Below are positions 8,307 through 17,486 of a DNA stretch of 35,331 nucleotides, in pieces. The stretch lies in NCBI GenBank assembly GCA_030065055.1, contig JASJDS010000021.1:1-35331 (forward strand). The letters are read 5' to 3'. Source of the stretch: Calothrix sp. MO_192.B10 (GTDB taxonomy: Bacteria; Cyanobacteriota; Cyanobacteriia; Cyanobacteriales; Nostocaceae). Made by a program: the position numbers and the translations under genes. Positions within the stretch are counted from its first letter, which is position 1; each line of letters begins with the position of its first letter. Under the pieces are notes generated by a model. That model ran no database searches. It worked only from the letters and a program-made list of their open reading frames with translations, and was not told the DNA's origin.

Positions 8307-9155
8307 ATGAATATTGGCATTTTCGGATTGGGACTCATAGGCGGTTCTTTAGGGTTTGATTTACGATCGCACAGACATTATGTTCTAGGGGTTAGCCGTC
8401 GTCCATCTACTTGCGAACAAGCGATCGCTGTTGGCTGTGTGGATGAAGCTGCAACGGACATAAACCTACTAGCAACGGCGGATGTGGTATTTATTTGCAC
8501 ACCCATAGCCCTCATTATTCCCAAATTTGCAGAGTTAATTAATTACTTACCTAAGAGTTGTATTATTACTGATGTGGGTTCCGTAAAAACACCCATAGTC
8601 CAAGCTATGGCTCCCCGTTGGCAGAACTTCATCGGTGGACATCCTATGGCAGGAACGGCTAATAGTGGCATAGAAGCAGCCCAAAGGAATTTATTTGTGG
8701 ACAGACCCTATGTACTGACACCCACAGCCACCACACCAAAGTCTGTTATGGAAGTGATGCAAGGATTGGTGGGTGAGTTGGGTTCAAAAATATATCATTG
8801 TTCTCCAGAGGTTCACGATTTAGCCGTTAGTTGGATTTCCCATTTACCCGTCATGGTTAGTGCTTCCTTGATTGCAGCTTGTATGGGAGAAAGCGATCGC
8901 CAAGTATTAGAAATGGCTCAAAATCTAGCTAGCTCTGGCTTCCGAGATACTAGTCGTGTGGGTGGTGGTAACCCAGAATTAGGAGTGATGATGGCGCAGT
9001 ATAATCGCCAAGCATTACTGACATCCCTACAACAGTACCGTCAACAAATCGATGAAGTTATTGGTATCATTGAACGGGAAAATTGGCAAGGTTTAGAAGA
9101 AAAATTGTCTTCTACCCAACAAGCACGACCCTTATTTTGGGATGACAGTTGTTAG
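8307..9155 (+). CDS. tyrA: Arogenate/prephenate dehydrogenase
   Basis: Catalyses the NAD(P)-dependent oxidative decarboxylation of arogenate (or prephenate) in tyrosine synthesis; cyanobacterial enzymes are generally arogenate-specific and NADP-dependent. The chosen start is the Met of MNIGIFGLGLIGGSLG, which puts the Rossmann GLGLIGG at residues 7-13; an in-frame ATG 39 bases upstream would add a basic, unconserved tail. GGHPMAGT carries the catalytic His, and DVGSVKTPI and the helical domain HLPVMVSASL follow. About 282 aa, normal for short TyrA without ACT or chorismate mutase domains. No strong ribosome site is seen. The last codons and stop merge into a GTTAGTT tandem repeat, so the extreme C-terminus (SC) is repeat-derived. 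Confidence 0.9.
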   Translation: MNIGIFGLGLIGGSLGFDLRSHRHYVLGVSRRPSTCEQAIAVGCVDEAATDINLLATADVVFICTPIALIIPKFAELINYLPKSCIITDVGSVKTPIVQAMAPRWQNFIGGHPMAGTANSGIEAAQRNLFVDRPYVLTPTATTPKSVMEVMQGLVGELGSKIYHCSPEVHDLAVSWISHLPVMVSASLIAACMGESDRQVLEMAQNLASSGFRDTSRVGGGNPELGVMMAQYNRQALLTSLQQYRQQIDEVIGIIERENWQGLEEKLSSTQQARPLFWDDSC

Positions 9156-9345
9156 TTGTTAGTTGATGGTTGTTAGTTGTTAGTTGTTAGTTGATGGTTG
9201 TTAGTTGTTAGTTGATGGTTGTTAGTTGATGGTTGACAGTCTTTAATTCATCACTCCCTCACTCCCTCACTCCCTCACTCCTTCACTCCCTCACTCCCTC
9301 ACTCCCCACACTCCGAACTCCATCACTCCTTCACTCCTTCACTCT
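9144..9345. repeat. STRR heptamer tracts between tyrA and murQ, running into murQ
   Basis: Tandem GTTAGTT/GATGGTT units (9144-9240) are followed by CTCCCTCACTCCCTCACT-type heptamers (9248-9345). The right end overlaps the murQ stop, so the last murQ codons are repeat units. The tyrA stop TAG lies within the first repeat unit at the left. Confidence 0.75.
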
Positions 9346-10258
9346 TCCCCTGATAACTATCAACAGCTGCTCTTAAATTACCTTGGTGTTCTGCGAGTAG
9401 TTTAGAGCCTTCGGACTTTGGTAAATCAGTCCAATGCATTAACAGAGCTAACTTGACCCATTTCCCACTACGTTCCAGTAAAAAGCCCGCAGCATCTCGA
9501 CTTAAGCCAGTCAAATCTTGTAGAATACCCAAAGCGCGATCGCGGAGTTTATGGTTTGTCACTGCCACATCTACCATGCGATTGCCATAAACTTTGCCCA
9601 GACCGACCATGACACAGGTAGAGAGGATATTTAAAGCTAGCTTGGTGGCAGTACCAGCCTTGAGTCGGGTAGAACCAGCTAATATTTCTGGTCCAGTTAA
9701 GAGGCGAATATCTACATCGGCTTCAAAAGGTACTTGGGAACGAGGTACGCAAGCTATAAAAATAGTTGCTGCCCCCCTTTGACGGGCGGCTCGTAAAGCA
9801 CCGTGGACAAAGGGGGTAGTTCCTCCGGCGGTAATCCCTACTACCACATCTAACTGCGTAATCTGACGTTGGGCGATCGCTCCGGCTCCATCTTGGGCGC
9901 GGTCTTCCAAATCCTCTGAGCTACGTACTAGTGCCCCCGCACCCCCGGCAATAATCCCCTGTACTAACTCTGGAGGGGTACAAAAAGTCGGCGGACACTC
10001 GGCAGCATCTAATACACCTAATCTCCCAGAAGTCCCTGCACCAATATAAAATAAACGTCCACCTTGACGCAGGCGAGCGGCTGTCATGTCTATTGCTTGT
10101 GCCAACTCATTTTTAGCTCCAGCAACTGCCGCTACAGCCTTTTGATCTTCACTATTAAATAGTTCTACCAATTCCAGAGAGGCAAGTCGATCCAGATTAA
10201 GGCTATTGGGGTTAACTTGCTCGGTTAAAAGATGCCCACGTTCCTGCAAATTTGTCAT
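9323..10258 (-). CDS. murQ: N-acetylmuramic acid 6-phosphate etherase
   Basis: Cleaves the lactyl ether of MurNAc-6-phosphate to GlcNAc-6-phosphate and D-lactate in peptidoglycan recycling; cytoplasmic. 311 aa. SIS domain with YIGAGTSGRLG (71-81) and the MurQ hallmark DAAECPPTF, where Glu87 aligns with the proposed catalytic Glu; IIAGG, GITAGGTTPFV and MVDVAVTNHKLRDRA follow. The start is fixed by a perfect AGGAGG six bases upstream. The last residues (SEGVKE) are written in the intergenic heptamer repeat, so the native C-terminus has been replaced or extended. An IscB-like remnant ends directly upstream, so the murQ promoter may be new. No other recycling gene is adjacent. Confidence 0.93.
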   Translation of the reverse strand: MTNLQERGHLLTEQVNPNSLNLDRLASLELVELFNSEDQKAVAAVAGAKNELAQAIDMTAARLRQGGRLFYIGAGTSGRLGVLDAAECPPTFCTPPELVQGIIAGGAGALVRSSEDLEDRAQDGAGAIAQRQITQLDVVVGITAGGTTPFVHGALRAARQRGAATIFIACVPRSQVPFEADVDIRLLTGPEILAGSTRLKAGTATKLALNILSTCVMVGLGKVYGNRMVDVAVTNHKLRDRALGILQDLTGLSRDAAGFLLERSGKWVKLALLMHWTDLPKSEGSKLLAEHQGNLRAAVDSYQGKSEGVKE

Positions 10259-10311
10259 CTAAAACCTCCTGGGAGTGTGGAAATCGCGTACCTTCAGGTC
10301 GCCGAGGAAAC

Positions 10312-10600
10312 ACGACTCAAGCGGATTTATCCGCCGTGGAAATTCTCCACGAGCCGTAAGATTTGAATTTACAATCAACAGGATTTGCATTTTGAGTTAA
10401 TCGTTTACCATTCGCGCTTATTGTGCAAGCTGATTGTTTTTCTGTTCGGGTCTTTTTTAGTCGGCAATTCTTGCCATCCACCCACATCACAAAAACCATA
10501 TTTTGGGTGTTTGACAATTGAGCCGCGTTTAAAACCCACGCTAATTGTTCCACCATATCTAGGACGAATATGTCCAGATTGATGCTGCAATCTGTGGAAT
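10312..10600 (-). pseudogene. Decayed C-terminal fragment of an IscB-type (RRXRR/HNH) OMEGA nuclease
   Basis: Two overlapping minus-strand frames join into one recognisable tail. Frame A reads LQHQSGHIRPRYGGT, then VGFKRGSIVKHPKYGF, then ISLHN. After a one-base shift at about 10415-10425, frame B continues NGKRLTQNANPVDCKFKSYG. The pattern (RxxYGGTxSxGxKRGxxVKHPKYG ... ISLH ... GKRLTQNAxxxDCK) is that of the C-terminus of IscB-like RNA-guided nucleases of IS200/IS605-type elements. RuvC, bridge helix and HNH are absent, so it is inactive. Two hairpins follow its stop (GCGGA/TCCGC at 10321-10334 and GTGGA/TCCAC at 10336-10350), as expected at the element's right end. Family assignment is from memory of the motif. 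Confidence 0.5.
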
Positions 10601-10657
10601 TGTCTTCACCGCTTACCGACCTCTTACGGTTCTATGGGCTATTGCACCAATTATTAA

Positions 10658-11071
10658 TTACAATAATCCTTCTAGTTTGCGGCGAATGCTGTCTAATTCA
10701 GCATCAGACATTTCCCGTTCCTCTGAATCTTCAGTATTATCACTGAATGCTTCAGTTTGATTTTTCTGTTCCTTCCCTTCCTCTTGCCAATCAGTTTCTT
10801 CTACATTGAGTTCTGGAGGTAGGACTAAAGATTCATTGGCGGGGATTAACTCAAATTCATAACCAGCACTTTCACAAAATGCCTTAATCTCTTCAGCATC
10901 AATCTCTTCTACGGAAGCTGTGGGGAAGTCTTGAGCCTCCAGTTGTAGGGCAAAGCGAGTGGCATCATCTTCAGATTCAAACATGAGAATTTTATTGCGA
11001 TCGCCCTCCCGAATTGTGTGAATCCCTTCATTGTCCGTACCAGCATTAAACAATAACACAAAAACACGCAT
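10658..11071 (-). CDS. DUF3110 family protein
   Basis: 137 aa, soluble and acidic. The N-terminal 75 residues (MRVFVLLFNAGTDNEGIHTI, NKILMFESEDDATRFALQLEAQDFP, DAEEIKAFCESAGYE) match DUF3110, a small domain nearly confined to cyanobacteria and plants, of unknown function. The C-terminal 60 residues are an acidic Glu/Gln/Asn-rich linker ending in a short helix (MSDAELDSIRRKLEGLL). It is the only gene on its transcript here; an IS-like right-end motif (GGGAGGATGTCAC) lies about 40 bases upstream. Confidence 0.8.
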   Translation of the reverse strand: MRVFVLLFNAGTDNEGIHTIREGDRNKILMFESEDDATRFALQLEAQDFPTASVEEIDAEEIKAFCESAGYEFELIPANESLVLPPELNVEETDWQEEGKEQKNQTEAFSDNTEDSEEREMSDAELDSIRRKLEGLL

Positions 11072-11681
11072 GGGGGTAATTATCCGTCCTTAGCACTCTA
11101 CTCAATTTCTTAATTGTGACATCCTCCCACACCAAATCAAAGATTATGGCGGGGGACTTACTGCTCTCCAGCCCCCACGTTAGTTAAAAGTTTGAGGGCT
11201 AATTCATTGGTCAATGGCAGAAAAAATTATCACTCGACTTAATATTGTTGTACTAAATTTCGAGGGAGAACAATTTGCAATTTCTCTAATGAATTTATAT
11301 ATTGTCATACGGATCGCGCCATTATGTTGCGACTCCATGACACATATATTTCTTAACAATTCCATTATATTTTAAGCGATCGCTAGAGAAAAATAGAGTG
11401 GGGTCAATTTTGGGTTTTAATCCGGATCAACAGCTAAGGCAAACTGAATAATTTCTCTCTTACAGCTTTTTTGATTGATATATAAACAAACTATGAGTGT
11501 TAATGGGAGTTTTCTTATCCTTTCACCGCCAAAGTAAATAATATCTCACAAGACAGATCAAATCACAAATCTTAAAATTACAAATTGGTTTATATCTCCC
11601 AGGATACTTAGATAATTAATATTGTGCTAACTACTTTGTGAGTCTGGAATCCCACACCAATCAGTCAACTGTAAAAGTCCA
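11072..11681. other. Divergent intergenic region between the DUF3110 gene and tamB
   Basis: About 610 bases, no credible ORF. On the minus strand, 11112-11190 resembles an IS200/IS605 right end: a GGGGG...CCCCC hairpin followed by GTGGGAGGATGTCAC. A HIP1 octamer sits near 11376. The AT-rich part from about 11440 presumably carries the tamB promoter; I cannot assign -10/-35 with confidence. Confidence 0.4.
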
Positions 11682-14600
11682 ATGAATAAATTTTCCCCTC
11701 AGGATACTCAGTCTGCAAACAATCAGCGAGCGCCATTGTGGTTAAAGGTGATGAAACGCGGTGGTATTGCCTTGGGAGTGATGCTGCCCATTGGCATCGG
11801 GGTTGGTACTTGGCGGTTACGGACATTTATTCAAAAAGATTTAGCTCCTCTAGCCCAAGAGAGTCTTACCACTACCCTCAACCGTCCGGTGAAACTAGGG
11901 AAGCTGCAAGATTTTTCCCTTTCAGGGGTGAAATTTGGGGCATCGGCTATTCCTGCTACATCCACTGATGCCGATAAGGTGTCGATGGATGGGGTAGAGG
12001 TGGGTTTCGACTTCTGGCAATTATTATTTCAACGTCAATTAAAGTTGGATGTAACTTTGGTGAATCCAGATGTTTACATTCAGCAAGATACGGAAGGAAA
12101 CTGGATTACTACTACCTTGGCTCCCCCTGGTGCAGGTGGACTCATTAAAACTGATTTAGACAAACTGCGGATTCGCAACGGCAAACTGGTTTTATTACCC
12201 CATCAGGTTAGTAAACCCCAAAAAAATACTCCCCCTCATACCCCAGTAGCATTTTCCCAACTCAACGGTTCTGCTCAACTGCGGGAAAACAACCAACTGA
12301 TAATGTTTCAGGTGGAAGGAGAATCTGGTAGTGGGGGAAATATTAATCTTTGGGGAGAAGTGCGTCCCCAAACCTTAGCTGCGAGTTTGCAGGTGCAGGC
12401 AGAGAATTTATTGGTTCGGGAAGTGTCGAAACTGATTAAATTACCCGTAGAACTGAAGGCTGGGAGAGCCAAGGGGAATGTAAAAGTCCAGTTGATACCC
12501 CAGCAAGAACCCCTATTATTTGGCAAGGTGGCGGTGGGAGGGGTAACACTGCAAGTCCCCCAAGCACCCCAGAGTTTTAATCAAGCTAGGGGCAATGTCA
12601 GTTTCCAAGGGAGGGAGATAAAACTAGAAAATGTTGCCACCAACTATGGCAAAATTCCCTTAGTAGCCAAGGGGATTATCGATACACAAACTGGTTATCA
12701 GTTAGTTGGGAAAGTCAAGAGTGTCAACCTACCCCAGGCTTTAGCAACCCTACAAGTCAAATCCCCCATCCCGGTGACAGGGAAAGTCAAAGCAGATGTG
12801 CGGGTTGGGGGTGCGATCGCACAACCAATTATTTCTGGTACAGTTGCTACTATTAAGCCTGCTCGCGTGGATAAGGTTGATTTTCAAGGGATACGGGGTA
12901 AGTTTGATTTTTTTACCAGCACTGGGTTAATTTCTGTTCGAGATATTCAAGGGAAGGCAAGGTTAGGGGGTGAGGTGACTGGTGGCGGTATCCTGCAATT
13001 AGGTAAAACCCCCAGCCTCAATTTCCGTTTGCTAGGGAAGAATTTGCCAGGAGATGGTTTAGCTCAAACTTATAATGCTCAACCACCATTACAAATTGGT
13101 AAGGTTGCCGCAACCGCAGTATTAACAGGCACTCCCACCAACGTCCAAACCTTTGTGAGATGGCAAGCACCCCAAGCAACCTATGCTGCCAGGGGAGAAA
13201 CCATTGTTTACTCAGATAAAACCGTTGCTTTCCGCAATGTAGAGTTGGCGGTGGCTGGTGGTAAGGTGGTGGCTGCTGGTACTTGGGATAATCAAAGTTG
13301 GAGTACGGTGGCACGAGCTACTGGAGTGCAGTTGGAGCCGTTTGTAGATAAGGAACAATTACAAAATGTCTCTTTAGGGGGAGCAAGTTTTAATGGTGGT
13401 TTAATTATCTCAGGTAGTTCCGCACCATTCAAAATTAACAACATTAATACCCAGCAAGGAGAAGTCAACATCGGTGGTGGTAAGGTAGGTGTATCTAACA
13501 TTCGCCTGGGAGATAAAAGCTTTGCGGCTCAGTTAGTGGCTAATGGGGTAAGACTGGGACGAATTTTGAAAGACTCCCATCCCGCCTTAGCAAATCCCTT
13601 AACAGGTAAGTTTCAAATTGCCGGTAGCACGGAGAATCTCAGCCCCAAGACGTTACAAGGGGTAGGTAATGCCAGATTAACTATTGGTGGTGGTACCGTT
13701 GCAGTTAACAATATTCAACTAGCATCAGGCTTATACACAGCACAACTGCAAGTAAATCGAGTGCCACTGCAACAATTGGCAGAAGTACCAGAGTTATTCC
13801 AGGAAAGGGTTGTAGGTAAGTTTAATGTGGCTGGTTCCGTGGATTCTTTTCAACTGGCGGATATTCAAGCCACTGGGCAGGCAAAGTTAAATGTGGCTGG
13901 GGGCACAGCTACAGCTAATAATATTCAATTAAACAAGGGTCGTTACCAAGCCAATGTTACAGCCAAGGGGCTGAATGCCGCAAAATTTAACGAGCAACTG
14001 CGGGGTAAGTTGGATAGTCAGTTCCAAGCCGCCGGCACGGTGGAGAACTTTAGTTTGGCGAATATGCGGGCTGTGGGTAAAGCGAGGTTATCCCAGGGCA
14101 TTGCCGTTGTCAAACAGCCCTTGTCTGCGGTGGTGGGTTGGACGGGAGACAGATTGATTGTGGAACGGGCAACAGCCCCTGGTTTGCAAGCTAACGGTTA
14201 TGTGCTCGCCAAGGTTAAGGATGTGGAAGCACCGGAAATTACTGATTTAAATCTGAATGTCAGCCTGAAAAATTACAACCTCCAACAACTCCTGTTAAAT
14301 CTTCCCCAAGCCATGACTTTAGCCGGAAACACAGACTTTACAGGCACAATTACAGGTAAACCCACTACACCCAATATCCAAGGGCAATTAGCACTAAATA
14401 ATTTAAAGGTGAATCAGTTTGAATTTAAATCCAAATTAACCGGGAATCTCCAGTCCCAACCCGGTGGTGGTTTAAATTTAGACGTTGCTAGCCCCGAAAA
14501 TAAAATTGCCCTGAACCTAGACCCCAACGGCAATCCCCAAACCTTTGATATTAAATGGAATCAAACCATAGCTTCCGGAAACACCAGAGGTAACAATTTA

Positions 14601-17126
14601 GCCGTCAAAGTCCAAAACCTACCACTGGAAAAACTCAACCTAGAATTACCACCTCAAACCCCCTTAGGTAAAGGCGTAGTCACGGGTAAATTAAACGGAG
14701 ATTTCCTCGTCAACCAACAGACATGGGCAACTGAAGGAGAACTAGCGATCGCTAACCCAAAACTTGGTACAATTGAAGGCGATCGCTTACAAGCTCAGTT
14801 CAATTACACCAACGGTAAAACCACCCTCACCAGTAGTGAATTTATCAAAGGTAAAAGTAGATACGCTTTTGCAGGTAATATCACTCAAACACCAGGCATC
14901 CCCCAAGTTCAAGGAAAACTAAACATCAACGGCGGGCAAATTCAAGATGTCCTTGCCGCCCTCCAGCTCTTTGACATCCAAGACTTACAGAGGGGCATGG
15001 CAACACCCATATATGGTAAAGCAGATGACTTAAAAACCCAACCAGTGGGCAAGCCCAAATTACCTTTACTAGTACAAATTCAACGCTTTTACGAGATTGT
15101 AGCCCTCTTAGAAAAACAGCGAAAAGAACGTCAAGAATCCCAATTTATACCTCAGTTAGCTGATTTAACCGGAACCTTTAACGGTGAAGTTGGAGTAGAT
15201 ACAACCAAAGGTATAGCAGTAGATTTTCAACTCAATGGTCAAAACTTCGTTTGGGGTAACAAAAATTTTGGTTTTACTTATAATGCTGATAAAGTAGTTG
15301 CCAATGGTAGTTTCAGAAATGGAGATTTGAGACTATTACCATTACTTATAGAGTCAGAAAATAATTCTATTAACTTTTCTGGAAACATTGGCGGTAAAGA
15401 ACAAAACGGTACATTAAAGATAGAAAACTTTCCCCTCGCCGCACTTAATCAGTATCAAAAAATACCATTCACCATAGCCGGAAATTTGACTGCCACAGCC
15501 GCCTTATCAGGTAGCATTACCAATCCCCAAGCCAGAGGAACAGTATCTGTCAACAATGGAGCCATCAATCAAAAGCCAGTGAACTTAGCTGATGCCAGTT
15601 TTAGTTATACAGATGGGCGTTTGCGTTTTGGTAGTACCATCAAAGTTAGTCAAACAGAACCAGTAAATATTGTTGGTAGTGTTCCCTACGCCTTACCTTT
15701 TACTGCCGTTATCCCAGATAATAATGAAATCAATTTAGATATACAAGTAAGAAACGAGGGATTAGCCCTATTAAACCTGTTTACGGACCAAGTAGCCTTT
15801 GAAAATGGTCAAGGAAAAGTAGATATTCAAGTCGGTGGCACATGGGCAGCCCCCCTATTGAATGGCACAGCTACACTTAACGCCGCCACCTTTTCCGCCC
15901 GGACATTGCCAGGAAGCCTAACACAAGTTGATGGAAAAGTCAACTTTGATTTTGACCGTATCCTAGTGGAAAATCTTCAAGGGAACTATAGCCGGGGTAA
16001 AGTGGAAGTTAAAGGACAAATTCCCATCACCAAAAACTTACCCACACAAATAGAGAATCCCCTCACCGTCAGCCTAGAGCAACTAGTATTGAATCTCAAA
16101 GGGCTTTATCAAGGAAACGCTAGTGGTAAATTACAAATTACTGGAGCTGTCCTCAAGCCAACCTTGAGTGGTAAAGTGAATTTAACTAATGGTCGGGTAG
16201 TATTGTCAGAAACAACCGAAACCAGTCAGAAAAATCGGCAACAGGCAAAACAGATAGCACGAATTAAAGCATCTAAGGGGAATAATCCAGAAACAGACAA
16301 CGCCAATGTCACATTTGAGAATTTGCAGTTAGATTTAGGCAAAAATATCGAAATTACCCGTCCAGCACTGTTCAACTTCCTGGCTACAGGTAGCCTCAAT
16401 GTCAATGGTTCATTGGGTAATCCATTACCAGATGGAACTATTCGGTTAAAAAAAGGTAGCGTTAATTTATTTACAACTCAATTAAACCTAGCTCGTGGCT
16501 ATGAACATAAAGCCATCTTTACCAAAGAAAAAGCCTTAAATCCATATTTAGATATTCGCCTATTTGCCAAAGTTTTAGATGTGATTCAAAATACGGGCTT
16601 TAATAACGCCACTGGTTTAGCAGCCTTAGAAACAGTCCGTGTAGAAGCCAGCGTCCAAGGACCATCTGATAATCTCAATGAGAATTTAGTTCTCAAAAGT
16701 ACACCAGCACGCACCCAAACAGAAATTGTTGCCTTGTTAGGGAGTGGAATCAGTCAAAATCAGGAAACCAATGACAGCACTTTAGAGCTGATTAATATTG
16801 CGGGTTCGGCCGTATTTAATAATTTCCAACGATCCTTCAATCAAATTGGTAGCGCCTTTGGTTTAAGCGAATTACGTATATTCCCCACGGTGATTACAGA
16901 AAATCCTCGTGCAGGTAGAAGAAGTAGTTCCAGCTTGGAATTAGCCGCAGAAGCTGGTATTGATATTACTTCTAGGATTTCCGCTTCTAGTATTAAAATT
17001 TTGACCACCGACGATCCCATGCAATGGGGTGTAAATTATCGCATTAATGACGAATTTCGCCTCCGTGGTTCTACTAATTTTTTTGATGATAATCGTGCTG
17101 TGTTGGAATACCAGAGGCGATTTTGA
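11682..17126 (+). CDS. tamB: TamB-family envelope lipid-transport/assembly protein
   Basis: 1814 aa. One membrane helix near residues 28-48 (GGIALGVMLPIGIGVGTW) anchors it in the inner membrane; the rest is periplasmic. It consists of long beta-rich AsmA/TamB repeats (GKFNVAGS, GKARLSQG, GNITQTPGIPQVQGKLNI, SGKVNLTNGRVVLSE). The last 400 or so residues are the TamB (DUF490) domain, with GSLNVNGSLGNPLPDGTIRL and a C-terminal WGVNYRINDEFRLRGSTNFF...LEYQRRF that resembles the strand used to contact an Omp85 barrel. TamB proteins form hydrophobic-groove bridges for phospholipid movement and assist outer-membrane assembly. Length fits cyanobacterial members. No tamA/Omp85 gene is in the window. 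No clear ribosome site precedes the ATG. Confidence 0.88.
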   Translation: MNKFSPQDTQSANNQRAPLWLKVMKRGGIALGVMLPIGIGVGTWRLRTFIQKDLAPLAQESLTTTLNRPVKLGKLQDFSLSGVKFGASAIPATSTDADKVSMDGVEVGFDFWQLLFQRQLKLDVTLVNPDVYIQQDTEGNWITTTLAPPGAGGLIKTDLDKLRIRNGKLVLLPHQVSKPQKNTPPHTPVAFSQLNGSAQLRENNQLIMFQVEGESGSGGNINLWGEVRPQTLAASLQVQAENLLVREVSKLIKLPVELKAGRAKGNVKVQLIPQQEPLLFGKVAVGGVTLQVPQAPQSFNQARGNVSFQGREIKLENVATNYGKIPLVAKGIIDTQTGYQLVGKVKSVNLPQALATLQVKSPIPVTGKVKADVRVGGAIAQPIISGTVATIKPARVDKVDFQGIRGKFDFFTSTGLISVRDIQGKARLGGEVTGGGILQLGKTPSLNFRLLGKNLPGDGLAQTYNAQPPLQIGKVAATAVLTGTPTNVQTFVRWQAPQATYAARGETIVYSDKTVAFRNVELAVAGGKVVAAGTWDNQSWSTVARATGVQLEPFVDKEQLQNVSLGGASFNGGLIISGSSAPFKINNINTQQGEVNIGGGKVGVSNIRLGDKSFAAQLVANGVRLGRILKDSHPALANPLTGKFQIAGSTENLSPKTLQGVGNARLTIGGGTVAVNNIQLASGLYTAQLQVNRVPLQQLAEVPELFQERVVGKFNVAGSVDSFQLADIQATGQAKLNVAGGTATANNIQLNKGRYQANVTAKGLNAAKFNEQLRGKLDSQFQAAGTVENFSLANMRAVGKARLSQGIAVVKQPLSAVVGWTGDRLIVERATAPGLQANGYVLAKVKDVEAPEITDLNLNVSLKNYNLQQLLLNLPQAMTLAGNTDFTGTITGKPTTPNIQGQLALNNLKVNQFEFKSKLTGNLQSQPGGGLNLDVASPENKIALNLDPNGNPQTFDIKWNQTIASGNTRGNNLAVKVQNLPLEKLNLELPPQTPLGKGVVTGKLNGDFLVNQQTWATEGELAIANPKLGTIEGDRLQAQFNYTNGKTTLTSSEFIKGKSRYAFAGNITQTPGIPQVQGKLNINGGQIQDVLAALQLFDIQDLQRGMATPIYGKADDLKTQPVGKPKLPLLVQIQRFYEIVALLEKQRKERQESQFIPQLADLTGTFNGEVGVDTTKGIAVDFQLNGQNFVWGNKNFGFTYNADKVVANGSFRNGDLRLLPLLIESENNSINFSGNIGGKEQNGTLKIENFPLAALNQYQKIPFTIAGNLTATAALSGSITNPQARGTVSVNNGAINQKPVNLADASFSYTDGRLRFGSTIKVSQTEPVNIVGSVPYALPFTAVIPDNNEINLDIQVRNEGLALLNLFTDQVAFENGQGKVDIQVGGTWAAPLLNGTATLNAATFSARTLPGSLTQVDGKVNFDFDRILVENLQGNYSRGKVEVKGQIPITKNLPTQIENPLTVSLEQLVLNLKGLYQGNASGKLQITGAVLKPTLSGKVNLTNGRVVLSETTETSQKNRQQAKQIARIKASKGNNPETDNANVTFENLQLDLGKNIEITRPALFNFLATGSLNVNGSLGNPLPDGTIRLKKGSVNLFTTQLNLARGYEHKAIFTKEKALNPYLDIRLFAKVLDVIQNTGFNNATGLAALETVRVEASVQGPSDNLNENLVLKSTPARTQTEIVALLGSGISQNQETNDSTLELINIAGSAVFNNFQRSFNQIGSAFGLSELRIFPTVITENPRAGRRSSSSLELAAEAGIDITSRISASSIKILTTDDPMQWGVNYRINDEFRLRGSTNFFDDNRAVLEYQRRF

Positions 17127-17155
17127 TTATAAGTAATAAGTAATAAGTAATAAGT
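17127..17155. repeat. Tandem TAATAAG repeats after tamB
   Basis: About four copies of a 7-mer (TAATAAG) start immediately after the tamB stop codon and abut the MITE at 17156. Confidence 0.7.
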
Positions 17156-17370
17156 AGGGTTTGCTGAATAACTGAAAAATATTGATGTGTCAATGCTTTG
17201 AGGCTATTTTATTGGGTCATAAGTGCAAGGAAATAGGGGTTTGAGATTTAAAAACCTTGCATTGATCATTTTTTTTGGTAAAAAGAATAGAAAAAATCAG
17301 GGCTGAAACTGTTGCCTGTTGCCTGTTGCCTGTTGCCTACCCTCACCCAAAGACTTTTTCAGCAAGCCCT
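17156..17370. mobile_element. MITE with 13-bp terminal inverted repeats and a short target duplication
   Basis: AGGGTTTGCTGAA (17156-17168) and TTCAGCAAGCCCT (17358-17370) are inverted repeats with one mismatch. AAGT occurs directly outside both ends (17152-17155 and 17371-17374), as a 4-bp target duplication would. The 215-bp interior has no ORF and contains a TTGCCTG tandem tract (about 17311-17338). The left flank is itself an AAGTAAT repeat, which weakens the target-duplication evidence. Confidence 0.55.
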
Positions 17371-17423
17371 AAGTAGGGACTGCTGAAATTTTTCCATCAT
17401 GAATGTCAATTCACCCTGGACAA

Positions 17424-17477
17424 TTACGCAAGTGGTAAAGTTTCGATTTCTTGTATTAGTAATTCTTTGGTAGTCAT
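17424..17477 (-). pseudogene. Truncated DUF2281-type antitoxin, N-terminal 17 codons only
   Basis: From the ATG at 17477 the minus strand reads MTTKELLIQEIETLPLA then stop. It resembles the first residues of the intact antitoxin nearby (MTIKEQLLQEIEKVPEPLLQ). It starts 9 bases after the toxin stop, as if a second antitoxin once followed the toxin. The rest is missing; the MITE lies about 50 bases further on. Confidence 0.5.
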
Positions 17478-17486
17478 GTTTAACCT

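Noticed and set aside
9144-9345. CRISPR-like regular repeats
   Set aside because: Units are contiguous 7-mers without spacers, so STRR tandem repeats and not a CRISPR array; no cas genes in the window.
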